A stretch of 5,601 bases of DNA, taken from NCBI GenBank assembly GCA_029934555.1, contig JAOZMA010000077.1:1-5601 (forward strand), written 5' to 3'. Below the pieces are notes generated by a model. The model did no database searches and was not told the DNA's origin. It saw only the letters and a list, made by a program, of their open reading frames with translations. The DNA is from Acidimicrobiia bacterium. GTDB lineage: Bacteria; Actinomycetota; Acidimicrobiia; Spongiisociales; UBA5794. Within the stretch, counting starts at the first letter, position 1. Each line of letters begins with the position of its first letter. Positions 1 to 5,598 of this stretch are shown one piece after another. The position numbers were made by a program, and so were the translations under genes.

Positions 1-1701
1 AGCGACGCACCGAATCGATGTACGAGAGCCGGACTTGCCCTCGGTCTCGTAATTATCCTGTCCGCCGCCGCAGCGTCCTGCAGTCCGCCGATGGCGGATC
101 CGGCTCCACCGCCGGAGAGCACCGCCCCCGCGCCCACAACTACCACGACAACGTCCGCGGTCGAATGGACGAGCGCTACCGACGTGGGGTTGCCGTGGTG
201 GAACGATCGTGTGTTCTATGAAGTGTTCGTCCGGTCGTTTGCCGACTCTGACGGTGACGGCATCGGCGACCTGGCGGGTCTCACCGAACGGCTCGACTAT
301 CTCAATGACGGAGATCCTTCGACGACGACCGACCTGGGCGTCACCGGCATCTGGCTCATGCCGATCTTCGAGTCGCCGAGCTACCACGGGTACGACGTCG
401 TTGACTACCGGGCGATCGAATCTGACTACGGATCCGTTGAAGACCTGGAGGCATTGCTCGACGCGGCTCACGACCGGGGCATCGCGGTCATCATCGACCT
501 CGTCATCAACCACTCGTCGGTCCGACACCCGTGGTTCGTTGAATCCCAAAATCACGAGTCGCCTCGAGCCGACTGGTACATATGGGAGACCGATGATCCG
601 GGATGGCCCGGACCATGGGGCCAGGAGGTCTGGCACCCGGACGCAGAGGAGTACTACTACGGGATCTTCTGGGAGGGCATGCCCGACCTGAACCTCGCGA
701 ACGAAGACGTGACGGAAGAGATGCTCGACATCGCACGGTTCTGGCTCGATGAGGTGGGTGTTGACGGCTACCGACTCGATGCGGCCCGCCACCTGATCGA
801 GGACGGGCCGATCCAGACCGACACGCCGCAGACCCACGCCTGGCTCGCCGACTTCCGGACAGAGATGCACACCCTGGCTTCCGATGCCCTGATCCTCGGC
901 GAGGTGTGGAGTGATACGGAGACCATCAGCTCGTATCTCCCCGATTCGCTGGATCTCGCATTCGAGTTCGCTCTCTCCGAGGCCTTCCTCGACGCGATGA
1001 CCAGATGGGAAGCGGAGCCGCTCGTCGTGGCACAAGAAGCGGTACTCGCCGCGTACCCCGAAGGGCAGTTCGCACCATTCCTCACGAACCACGACATGGA
1101 CCGGATCATGAGTCAGCTCGGGGGAACACCCGAGCGGGCCCGCCTCGCTGCGATCTGGCTCCTCACTGCCCCCGGCGCTCCGTTTGTCTACTACGGAGAG
1201 GAGATCGGGATGGAGGGGGAGAAACCGGACGAGGGCATCAGGACGCCCATGGCCTGGACGGGGGAGCCACCGTCGGTCGGGTTCTCCGACGCCATCCCGT
1301 GGCAGGCTCCCGACCTGTCGTTCGGGGACGCGAACGTCGCCGACCAGACCAACGACCCGGGATCGCTCCTGTCTCTCTACCGGGATCTCATTCACTTCCG
1401 CAACGAGAGTCCTGCGCTCCGATTCGGAGAGACGACCCTGCTCGACACCGGACATCCATCCGTCTACGCCGTGCTTCGTGTCGAAGAATCTGAGAGCGTG
1501 TTGACGATCCTGAACCTTTCCGGCCGCCCGGTGAGCGAGTACAGCATCGACTTGTCATCGTTCCCCTCGACCGATGGGACGGCTACGACGCTCATCGTTG
1601 GTGCCGACTCCCGTGAACCGTCCGTCGGGCAGTCGTATCGACCGATTCCGACCCTGGAACCATTCGACGCCCTGGTGATTCAGCTACGCGTCCAAGGATG
1701 A
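1..1701 (+). CDS. GH13 alpha-amylase/alpha-glucosidase-type lipoprotein (5' end outside window)
   Basis: This is an alpha-glucan-active glycoside hydrolase family 13 enzyme, probably anchored outside the membrane. Codons are counted from base 1; the first in-frame ATG (base 91) lies after the lipobox, so the real start is upstream of the window. Codons 8-27 form a signal peptide, followed by a Pro/Thr linker to about codon 54. The barrel then shows a calcium-site-like DSDGDGIGD (82-90), region I DLVINH (166-171), MPDLN (227-231), region II GVDGYRLDAARH with Arg258 and nucleophile Asp260, region III LILGEVW with acid/base Glu301, and region IV TNHD with Asp365. All three catalytic acids are present. 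A C-terminal beta domain occupies roughly codons 480-566. In this family MPDLN is intermediate between the QPDLN of oligo-1,6-glucosidases and the MPKLN of neopullulanases, and marks the intermediary group (GH13_36). Exact substrate is not decidable here; maltooligosaccharide hydrolysis is the likeliest role. Confidence 0.93.
   Translation, partial: SDAPNRCTRAGLALGLVIILSAAAASCSPPMADPAPPPESTAPAPTTTTTTSAVEWTSATDVGLPWWNDRVFYEVFVRSFADSDGDGIGDLAGLTERLDYLNDGDPSTTTDLGVTGIWLMPIFESPSYHGYDVVDYRAIESDYGSVEDLEALLDAAHDRGIAVIIDLVINHSSVRHPWFVESQNHESPRADWYIWETDDPGWPGPWGQEVWHPDAEEYYYGIFWEGMPDLNLANEDVTEEMLDIARFWLDEVGVDGYRLDAARHLIEDGPIQTDTPQTHAWLADFRTEMHTLASDALILGEVWSDTETISSYLPDSLDLAFEFALSEAFLDAMTRWEAEPLVVAQEAVLAAYPEGQFAPFLTNHDMDRIMSQLGGTPERARLAAIWLLTAPGAPFVYYGEEIGMEGEKPDEGIRTPMAWTGEPPSVGFSDAIPWQAPDLSFGDANVADQTNDPGSLLSLYRDLIHFRNESPALRFGETTLLDTGHPSVYAVLRVEESESVLTILNLSGRPVSEYSIDLSSFPSTDGTATTLIVGADSREPSVGQSYRPIPTLEPFDALVIQLRVQG
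22..81 (+). other. Lipoprotein signal peptide and lipobox of the GH13 enzyme
   Basis: Read in the frame of the GH13 gene, bases 22-81 encode a Thr-Arg start, a hydrophobic stretch (AGLALGLVIILSAAAA) and then Ser-Cys. The Cys codon is at 79-81. Ala-Ala-Ser-Cys fits a type II signal peptidase lipobox, and Ser-Pro-Pro plus a Pro/Thr-rich spacer follow, as is usual for tethered extracellular enzymes. This is strong evidence that translation starts before base 1 and not at the ATG at base 91. Ala at position -3 is acceptable but less common than Leu. Confidence 0.8.
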
Positions 1702-1708
1702 AGGCCGT

Positions 1709-2230
1709 TTGCCCCTACCCCTGGCGAGCGTGGGCGGCTTAACTGCGCCCTCTCCGAGATCGGCGGATTCAGTGTTTGTCCAGTACTACGGCGAAGTGGC
1801 GCGGCCGTACGAGCGCGTCGTTTCCCGCTGTCCGTTGGTCCTGGCTCAACTCGAAGGGTGGGCACAGGCGTCGTACCGCGATGGCGAAGCGATCCGGGCG
1901 AAGGTAGGGCCACGCGGAGAGACCTCACTCGTTGCCAAGGCCGTTCGCCTGCGCGTGGGCAAGGTCGTCGAGTCGTCAGATGCTCGACGGGTTCCCCTCA
2001 CATGGGAGGCCACCGGAACACCCGGCCTCTTTCCGAAGATGGACGGCGAACTTGTCATCGCCCGGGTCGGCGATGATCTCACCCAGGTCAAGATCCAGGG
2101 CCAGTACGCACCACCGCTCGGAGGCTTCGGTCGCCTGATCGACCAGGCGTTCCTCCACCGCGTCGCCGAAGCCACGACGAAAGAACTGGTAGACCGAATC
2201 GTCGATGAGTTGGGCGCCGAGGGATCGTAG
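1709..2230 (+). CDS. SRPBCC/START-like small protein, function unknown
   Basis: The function is not recognised with certainty. The 173-residue reading has no signal peptide or membrane helix. Residues 22-137 alternate predicted beta strands (FVQYYGEV, GELVIARV, TQVKIQGQY). A GxYxPPLG turn follows (131-138), then a long amphipathic helix (about 142-168). An N-terminal strand, a beta sheet and a long C-terminal helix behind a PPLG-type turn suggest the SRPBCC/START-like ligand-binding fold, but that is inference from pattern. The start is uncertain. TTG at 1709 has AAGGATGAAGG just upstream, partly overlapping the preceding gene's stop codon, so coupled translation is possible. GTG at 1772 gives 152 residues, beginning where the fold seems to begin, but has a poor ribosome site. 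The seven-base gap to the GH13 gene suggests co-transcription with it. No functional link to the GH13 enzyme is evident. Confidence 0.7.
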   Translation: MPLPLASVGGLTAPSPRSADSVFVQYYGEVARPYERVVSRCPLVLAQLEGWAQASYRDGEAIRAKVGPRGETSLVAKAVRLRVGKVVESSDARRVPLTWEATGTPGLFPKMDGELVIARVGDDLTQVKIQGQYAPPLGGFGRLIDQAFLHRVAEATTKELVDRIVDELGAEGS

Positions 2231-2250
2231 TCCGTACCGGCTGCGGCGGA

Positions 2251-2334
2251 GTATCGAGTACTGGGTCCTGAGTAGTGAGTAGCCAGAATCCTGCCCATAG
2301 CTCAAAGCTGGTAGCTGGCTGCTAGCGGCTACCC
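2251..2334. repeat. Degenerate heptanucleotide array (12 units of 7 bp)
   Basis: Cutting the sequence every seven bases from 2251 gives twelve consecutive units that all begin with G. The first five begin GT (GTATCGA, GTACTGG, GTCCTGA, GTAGTGA, GTAGCCA). Two transitional units follow (GAATCCT, GCCCATA). The last five begin GCT (GCTCAAA, GCTGGTA, GCTGGCT, GCTAGCG, GCTACCC). The periodicity stops on both sides (CGGCGGA before, CTCACTC after). It fills most of the gap between two convergent genes and runs over the stop codon of the Lrp-type gene. Role unknown. Confidence 0.7.
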
Positions 2335-2339
2335 CTCAC
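2275..2339. terminator. Possible bidirectional hairpin between convergent genes
   Basis: GTGAGTAGCC (2275-2284) pairs with GGCTA (2327-2331) and CTCAC (2335-2339), leaving a CCC bulge (2332-2334) on the right arm. Inside it, AGCCAG (2281-2286) can alternatively pair with CTGGCT (2315-2320), and AGCT (2299-2302) with AGCT (2306-2309) around a three-base loop. The location, between a plus-strand gene end and a minus-strand gene end, suits a shared terminator. There is no clear U-tract on either strand, the loop is long, and the arm overlaps the Lrp-type coding end, so this is only a weak call. The pairing may just follow from the heptad array. Confidence 0.25.
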
Positions 2340-2808
2340 TCAAGTCCGGCAACGTCCCCTTTTCATTGTGTTCGAAGATGAGGGCCGTCTCGATGTGATC
2401 AACCTCGCGCATCGTCGTGAAACCACTGACGGCGAGTTGACGGAGGTGATCAGCATCACGAACGACGACCCGGATGAGAAAGTCATTCGGGCCCGTCACG
2501 TGGGACAGGCTGATGACCTCCGGCAGAGCCTGTGCGTGGAGTTCGAACGCCTGGACCTCTTCCGCCGAGTGGCGTCGGAGACGGATGGCGATCATGGCTT
2601 GGAGACCGATCCCCATGACCCGTGGATCGACGGCGGCGTGGAAGCCGGAGAACACGCCGAGCATCTCCAGTCGCCGCATACGTTCCGAGCACGTCGACGG
2701 GGCGATACCCGCGCCGGCGGCCAGCTCCTTGTTGGAGAGCCGTGCATTGTGCTGCAGGAGGCCGATGATTGCGCGATCTGTTCGGTCGAGCTGTGGAATG
2801 TCGGCCAT
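2329..2808 (-). CDS. Lrp/AsnC-family transcriptional regulator
   Basis: This is a 159-residue DNA-binding regulator of the feast/famine (Lrp/AsnC) family, which typically forms dimers or octamers and senses amino acids. Residues 7-50 (LDRTDRAIIGLLQHNARLSNKELAAGAGIAPST and onward) form the winged helix-turn-helix, with the HTH at about 24-48. Residues 51-67 (GVFSGFHAAVDPRVMGI) are the usual wing and linker. Residues 68-147 are the RAM ligand/oligomerisation domain, with VTGPNDFLIRV (104-114) matching the conserved GxxD turn at Gly106 and Asp109. Length and domain order are typical and nothing is missing. ATG at 2808 is supported by AGAGGA on the minus strand (2822-2817), eight bases away. It is transcribed divergently from the two PLP-enzyme genes, the classical arrangement for a local regulator that may also control itself. 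The bound amino acid cannot be read from the sequence; a substrate of the neighbouring enzymes (Tyr, Met, Cys) is a reasonable guess. Confidence 0.95.
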   Translation of the reverse strand: MADIPQLDRTDRAIIGLLQHNARLSNKELAAGAGIAPSTCSERMRRLEMLGVFSGFHAAVDPRVMGIGLQAMIAIRLRRHSAEEVQAFELHAQALPEVISLSHVTGPNDFLIRVVVRDADHLRQLAVSGFTTMREVDHIETALIFEHNEKGTLPDLSEG

Positions 2809-2816
2809 TCGGCGAA

Positions 2817-2822
2817 TCCTCT
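2817..2822 (-). promoter_or_regulatory. Ribosome binding site of the Lrp/AsnC gene
   Basis: The minus strand reads AGAGGA here, eight bases before the ATG whose first base is 2808. It supports that start for the regulator. Confidence 0.6.
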
Positions 2823-2885
2823 TCGGATCGGGTAGCGAGTTCTAGCACGATACACCATAATGCAGTCATTGACAGGGCGTCTGTA

Positions 2886-2899
2886 CGGGTATTCACCCG
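2886..2899. promoter_or_regulatory. Inverted repeat, candidate operator
   Basis: CGGGT (2886-2890), four bases ATTC, then ACCCG (2895-2899) is a perfect inverted repeat with 5-bp arms. It sits 11 bases after TTGACA and covers the region where the -10 box of the PLP-enzyme operon would lie, so a protein bound here could block or modulate transcription. Lrp-family operators are loosely conserved palindromes of about 13-15 bp, so the size fits, but a repeat this short can occur by chance. Confidence 0.35.
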
Positions 2900-2917
2900 A
2901 ATGGACGTATATCGCAC

Positions 2918-2924
2918 GGAAGGA
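2918..2924 (+). promoter_or_regulatory. Ribosome binding site that fixes the GTG start at 2931
   Basis: GGAAGGA lies six bases before GTG at 2931, an ideal spacing. The same frame stays open back to 2769, but starts there would overlap the 5' end of the divergent regulator gene. The in-frame ATG at 2901 has no purine-rich site upstream. GTG 2931 is therefore preferred. Confidence 0.75.
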
Positions 2925-2930
2925 ATCACA

Positions 2931-4205
2931 GTGCGGGACGAGTACGACGACACCATCGCGGGGAAGAAGCTCTCACCCGAGAGCCTGATGATGAGCTACG
3001 GCTACCGGCCCGAATGGTCGGAGGGAGCGATCAAGAGCCCCATCTTCCAGACATCGACCTTCGTGTTCAAGACGGCTGCCGAGGGGAAACGTTTCTTCGC
3101 CCTCGCCGAAGGTGCTGCTGAAGCGGACGATGGTGAGAAGCTCGGACTCATCTACAGCCGGCTGAACAACCCGGACCTCGAGATCCTCGAGAATCGGCTC
3201 AGGCTGTGGGACGGTGCGGAACGTGGCCTCGTGTTTGCGTCGGGGATGGCTGCGATCACGACCGCGATGCTCGCCTATCTCCGTCCCGGTGACGTGTTGC
3301 TGCATACCGCTCCCATCTACGGCGGGACCGATCACTTCGTTCACGGCATCCTGCCCGAGTTCGGCGTCCACACGGTCAAGTGGGAGCCCGACATGTCCGA
3401 GGCAGACATCGACGCGGCCCTCAACGCGGTTCTCGATGGACGGCGCCTTGGAGCCGTCCTGATGGAGACACCCGCGAATCCGACGAACGATCTCTTCAGC
3501 ATTGCCATGGCCCGACGTATCGCCGATCGATACAGCGACAGTGACCGCCGCGTCCCGGTGGCCGTCGACAACACGTTCCTCGGGCCACTCTGGCAACACC
3601 CGCTCCAGCACGGTGCGGATCTCGTGATCTACTCGGCCACGAAGTACATCGGCGGCCACTCCGATCTGATCGCGGGCGTTGTCCTCGGCAGCGAAGAGAT
3701 GATGAGCCCCGTCGTTGGCATGCGGACGATTCTCGGGAGCATGGCCACGCCGTACACATCCTGGTTGATGATGCGGAGCTTGGAGACGCTGAATCTCAGG
3801 ATGCGGAGAGAGACCGATAGTGCGCGGAAGATTGCAGCGTTCCTCGTGGCCCACCCCAAAGTGGTCGACGTCAGCTACCTCGGACTGCTCGAAGATGGCG
3901 ACCCCGGATACGAGATCTACAAGGAGCAGACCGAGGGGCCGGGAGCGATGATCACGTTCTGGATCGACGGCGATGAGGAAGAGGCGTTCCAATTCATCGA
4001 CTCGTTGAGCCTCATTCACCTCGCCGTCAGTCTCGGAAGCACGGAGACACTCGTTGAACACCCGGCGACGATGACCCACGCCGGTCTCGATCCCGACGAG
4101 AAGAAGAAGCTCCGGGTCAACGGTGCGCTCGTCCGACTCTCAATCGGCGTAGAGAACCCCGATGACCTGATCCACGACATCTCGACAGCGCTCGACGCGG
4201 TTTAG
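2931..4205 (+). CDS. PLP-dependent Cys/Met metabolism enzyme (cystathionine gamma-synthase family)
   Basis: This 424-residue cytosolic enzyme belongs to the fold-type I Cys/Met metabolism family (cystathionine gamma-synthase, gamma-/beta-lyases, methionine gamma-lyase). Numbering is from GTG 2931. The phosphate-binding YSRLNNPDLEILENRL has Tyr75 and Arg77. SGMAAITT (104-111) grips the cofactor phosphate. Tyr130 in PIYGGT stacks on PLP. Asp213 in VAVDNTF binds the pyridine nitrogen, and Lys238 in SATKYIGGHSD is the Schiff-base lysine. SLGSTETLVEHPATMTH (367-383) and Arg402 in VRLSIG bind the substrate carboxylate. All core residues are intact. Residue 132 is Gly, where Pseudomonas putida methionine gamma-lyase has Cys116, so a classical methionine gamma-lyase is not supported. 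The N-terminus carries SPESLMMSYGYRPEWSEGAIKSP and an acidic insert (about 55-70) absent from short cystathionine gamma-synthases; this resembles a distinct, often mis-named subgroup. The reaction is open: gamma-replacement, or elimination on Met, cystathionine or O-acyl-homoserine. Confidence 0.92.
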   Translation: MRDEYDDTIAGKKLSPESLMMSYGYRPEWSEGAIKSPIFQTSTFVFKTAAEGKRFFALAEGAAEADDGEKLGLIYSRLNNPDLEILENRLRLWDGAERGLVFASGMAAITTAMLAYLRPGDVLLHTAPIYGGTDHFVHGILPEFGVHTVKWEPDMSEADIDAALNAVLDGRRLGAVLMETPANPTNDLFSIAMARRIADRYSDSDRRVPVAVDNTFLGPLWQHPLQHGADLVIYSATKYIGGHSDLIAGVVLGSEEMMSPVVGMRTILGSMATPYTSWLMMRSLETLNLRMRRETDSARKIAAFLVAHPKVVDVSYLGLLEDGDPGYEIYKEQTEGPGAMITFWIDGDEEEAFQFIDSLSLIHLAVSLGSTETLVEHPATMTHAGLDPDEKKKLRVNGALVRLSIGVENPDDLIHDISTALDAV

Positions 4206-4207
4206 CG

Positions 4208-4213
4208 AAAGGA
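4208..4213 (+). promoter_or_regulatory. Ribosome binding site of the tyrosine phenol-lyase-type gene
   Basis: AAAGGA begins three bases after the upstream stop codon and sits eight bases before ATG 4222. It supports that start, and separate but coupled translation of the second operon gene. Confidence 0.65.
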
Positions 4214-4221
4214 CGACGACG

Positions 4222-5598
4222 ATGCCACGAAGCTGGGCAGAGCCCTGGAAGATCAAGATGGTCGAACCTCTCACAATGACCACCAGCGAGGAACGCGAAC
4301 GCGCGATCCAGAGTGCCGGGTTCAACACCTTCCTGCTCAAGTCCGACGACGTGTACATCGATCTGCTGACCGACTCGGGCACGTCGGCGATGTCGGATCG
4401 TCAGTGGTCGGCGATGATGGTTGGCGATGAGTCGTACGCGGGTGCTACGAGCTTCTACAAGCTGGTCGACGCCGTTCACGACGTCTATGGATACGAGGAG
4501 CTGATCCCGACCCACCAGGGGCGTGGCGCCGAGCACTTGCTGAGCCAGATCCTCATCACACCGGGTGACGTGATACCCGGCAACATGTATTTCACGACGA
4601 CCCGATTCCACCAGGAATACGCGGGCGGAATCTTCGTGGATGTCATCATCGACGAGGCGCACGACCCGCAGAGCGAGTTCCCGTTCAAGGGCAACATCGA
4701 CATGGACAAGCTCCGTGCGGTGGTCGACGAATACGGCGCCGATCGGGTTCCGTACGTGTCGTTCGAGACGAACGTGAACATGGCGGGTGGCCAGCCGGCT
4801 TCGATGGCGAACATCCGGGAGGTCTACGAGTACTGCAAGGCCAACGACATCTATGTGATGCTCGACGCGACCCGTGCGCTCGAGAACGCCTACTTCATCC
4901 AGCAGCGAGAAGACGGCTATGCGGACCGGACGATCGCCGAGATCGTGCGCGAGATCGCTTCGTACTCTGACGGTGCGACGGTGTCGTCCAAGAAGGACAA
5001 CCTCGTCAATATCGGTGGATTCCTCGCTCTCCGCGATCCAGAACTCGCACGCCAGGCGCGGGCGCTCCTCGTTGCGTTCGAGGGTCTCCATACCTACGGC
5101 GGCATGTCGGGGCGTGACATGGAAGCCCTTGCCGAAGGGATCCGCGAGATGGTTGCGACCGATGACCATGTGCGAGCACGCGTCGGCCAGGTCGAGTACC
5201 TGGGTGAGAAGCTCACCGATGCAGGGATTCCTCTGATCCGTCCGATCGGCGGCCACGGGGTCTTCTTGAACGCAAGCGAGATCCTTGATCACCTGCCACA
5301 AGATGAGTTCCCGGCCCAGGCCCTCGCTGCGGCGCTATACCGTGATTCGGGTGTGCGCGGCATGGAACGAGGCAACGTCTCTGCCGGGCGTGATCCGGAG
5401 ACCGGCGAGAATCGGCATCCGAAGCTCGAACTGGTCCGCCTTACGATCCCGCGCCGCGTCTACACGCAGTCGCACATGGACGTAACGGCCGAGTCGGTGA
5501 TCGACGTGTACAAGAACCGTCACAACGTACGCGGCCTCCGGTTCACGTACGAACCCGAATCTCTGAGGTTCTTCCAAGCGAGGTTCGAAGAGATCTGA
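4222..5598 (+). CDS. tpl: Tyrosine phenol-lyase-type beta-eliminating lyase
   Basis: This enzyme is predicted to convert L-tyrosine to phenol, pyruvate and ammonia using PLP; the family also cleaves S-substituted cysteines. Its 458 residues match the roughly 456 of Citrobacter freundii tyrosine phenol-lyase (TPL), and it is collinear from AEPWKIKMVEP to the C-terminal RFFQARFEEI. Cofactor residues are Tyr72 (GDESYAG), Gln99 and Arg101 (THQGRG), Asn186 (NMAGGQP), Asp215 and Arg218 (LDATR), and Schiff-base Lys258 (SSKKDN). Arg406 binds the substrate carboxylate. Tyrosine phenol-lyase is preferred over tryptophanase because Arg383 (MERG) matches TPL Arg381, where tryptophanase has a hydrophobic residue, and because Phe450 matches TPL Phe448, where tryptophanase has His. 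NMYFTTTRFHQE also follows TPL, including Thr125. Differences from the Citrobacter enzyme include Leu289 for Met288 and Gln452 for Thr450. The gene lies 16 bases after the Cys/Met-family gene on the same strand, so the two are probably one transcript. Comparisons are from remembered family sequences. Confidence 0.93.
   Translation: MPRSWAEPWKIKMVEPLTMTTSEERERAIQSAGFNTFLLKSDDVYIDLLTDSGTSAMSDRQWSAMMVGDESYAGATSFYKLVDAVHDVYGYEELIPTHQGRGAEHLLSQILITPGDVIPGNMYFTTTRFHQEYAGGIFVDVIIDEAHDPQSEFPFKGNIDMDKLRAVVDEYGADRVPYVSFETNVNMAGGQPASMANIREVYEYCKANDIYVMLDATRALENAYFIQQREDGYADRTIAEIVREIASYSDGATVSSKKDNLVNIGGFLALRDPELARQARALLVAFEGLHTYGGMSGRDMEALAEGIREMVATDDHVRARVGQVEYLGEKLTDAGIPLIRPIGGHGVFLNASEILDHLPQDEFPAQALAAALYRDSGVRGMERGNVSAGRDPETGENRHPKLELVRLTIPRRVYTQSHMDVTAESVIDVYKNRHNVRGLRFTYEPESLRFFQARFEEI

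Larger units (their letters stand above)
2809..2930. promoter_or_regulatory. Divergent promoter/operator region between lrp-type gene and PLP-enzyme operon
   Basis: This 122-base gap must carry the start signals for both directions. On the plus strand a perfect TTGACA (2869-2874) could be a -35 box. The best-placed -10 candidate, TATTCA (2890-2895), is only 15 bases away and matches poorly. CATAAT (2856-2861) is a better -10 hexamer but has no good -35 box. On the minus strand TGTCAA (2874-2869), 16 bases, then TATCGT (2852-2847) is a weak pair. The centre is more AT-rich than its surroundings, as expected for a control region. Exact start points are not assignable. Confidence 0.5.

Noticed and set aside
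18..221. 67-codon open frame starting at ATG 18
   Set aside because: Out of frame with the signal peptide and GH13 domain, Arg-rich, no motif. The lipoprotein reading explains the same bases.
2251..2334. CRISPR array or IS/MITE ends as an explanation of the repeat
   Set aside because: The units are 7 bp and degenerate with no spacers. There are no flanking direct duplications or transposase remnants that I can see.
2368..2835. Plus-strand open frame across the Lrp/AsnC gene
   Set aside because: The minus-strand protein has the complete HTH and RAM domains and a good ribosome site. The plus-strand reading has no recognisable features.
2769..2930. Extended N-terminus of the Cys/Met-family enzyme from 2769 or ATG 2901
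   Set aside because: The extension from 2769 overlaps the divergent regulator's coding start and resembles no family sequence. ATG 2901 has no ribosome site, whereas GTG 2931 has GGAAGGA at ideal spacing.
2973..4079. Long open frame on the minus strand (368 codons) opposite the Cys/Met-family gene
   Set aside because: It lies wholly antisense to a gene with intact catalytic motifs. Its translation is rich in Arg, His, Asp and Val without recognisable domains, as expected from mirrored high-GC coding sequence.
4117..5301. Long open frame on the minus strand (394 codons) opposite the tyrosine phenol-lyase gene
   Set aside because: Same reason: it is a shadow of a well-supported gene in GC-rich DNA, with low-complexity composition, no family resemblance and no ribosome site worth noting.
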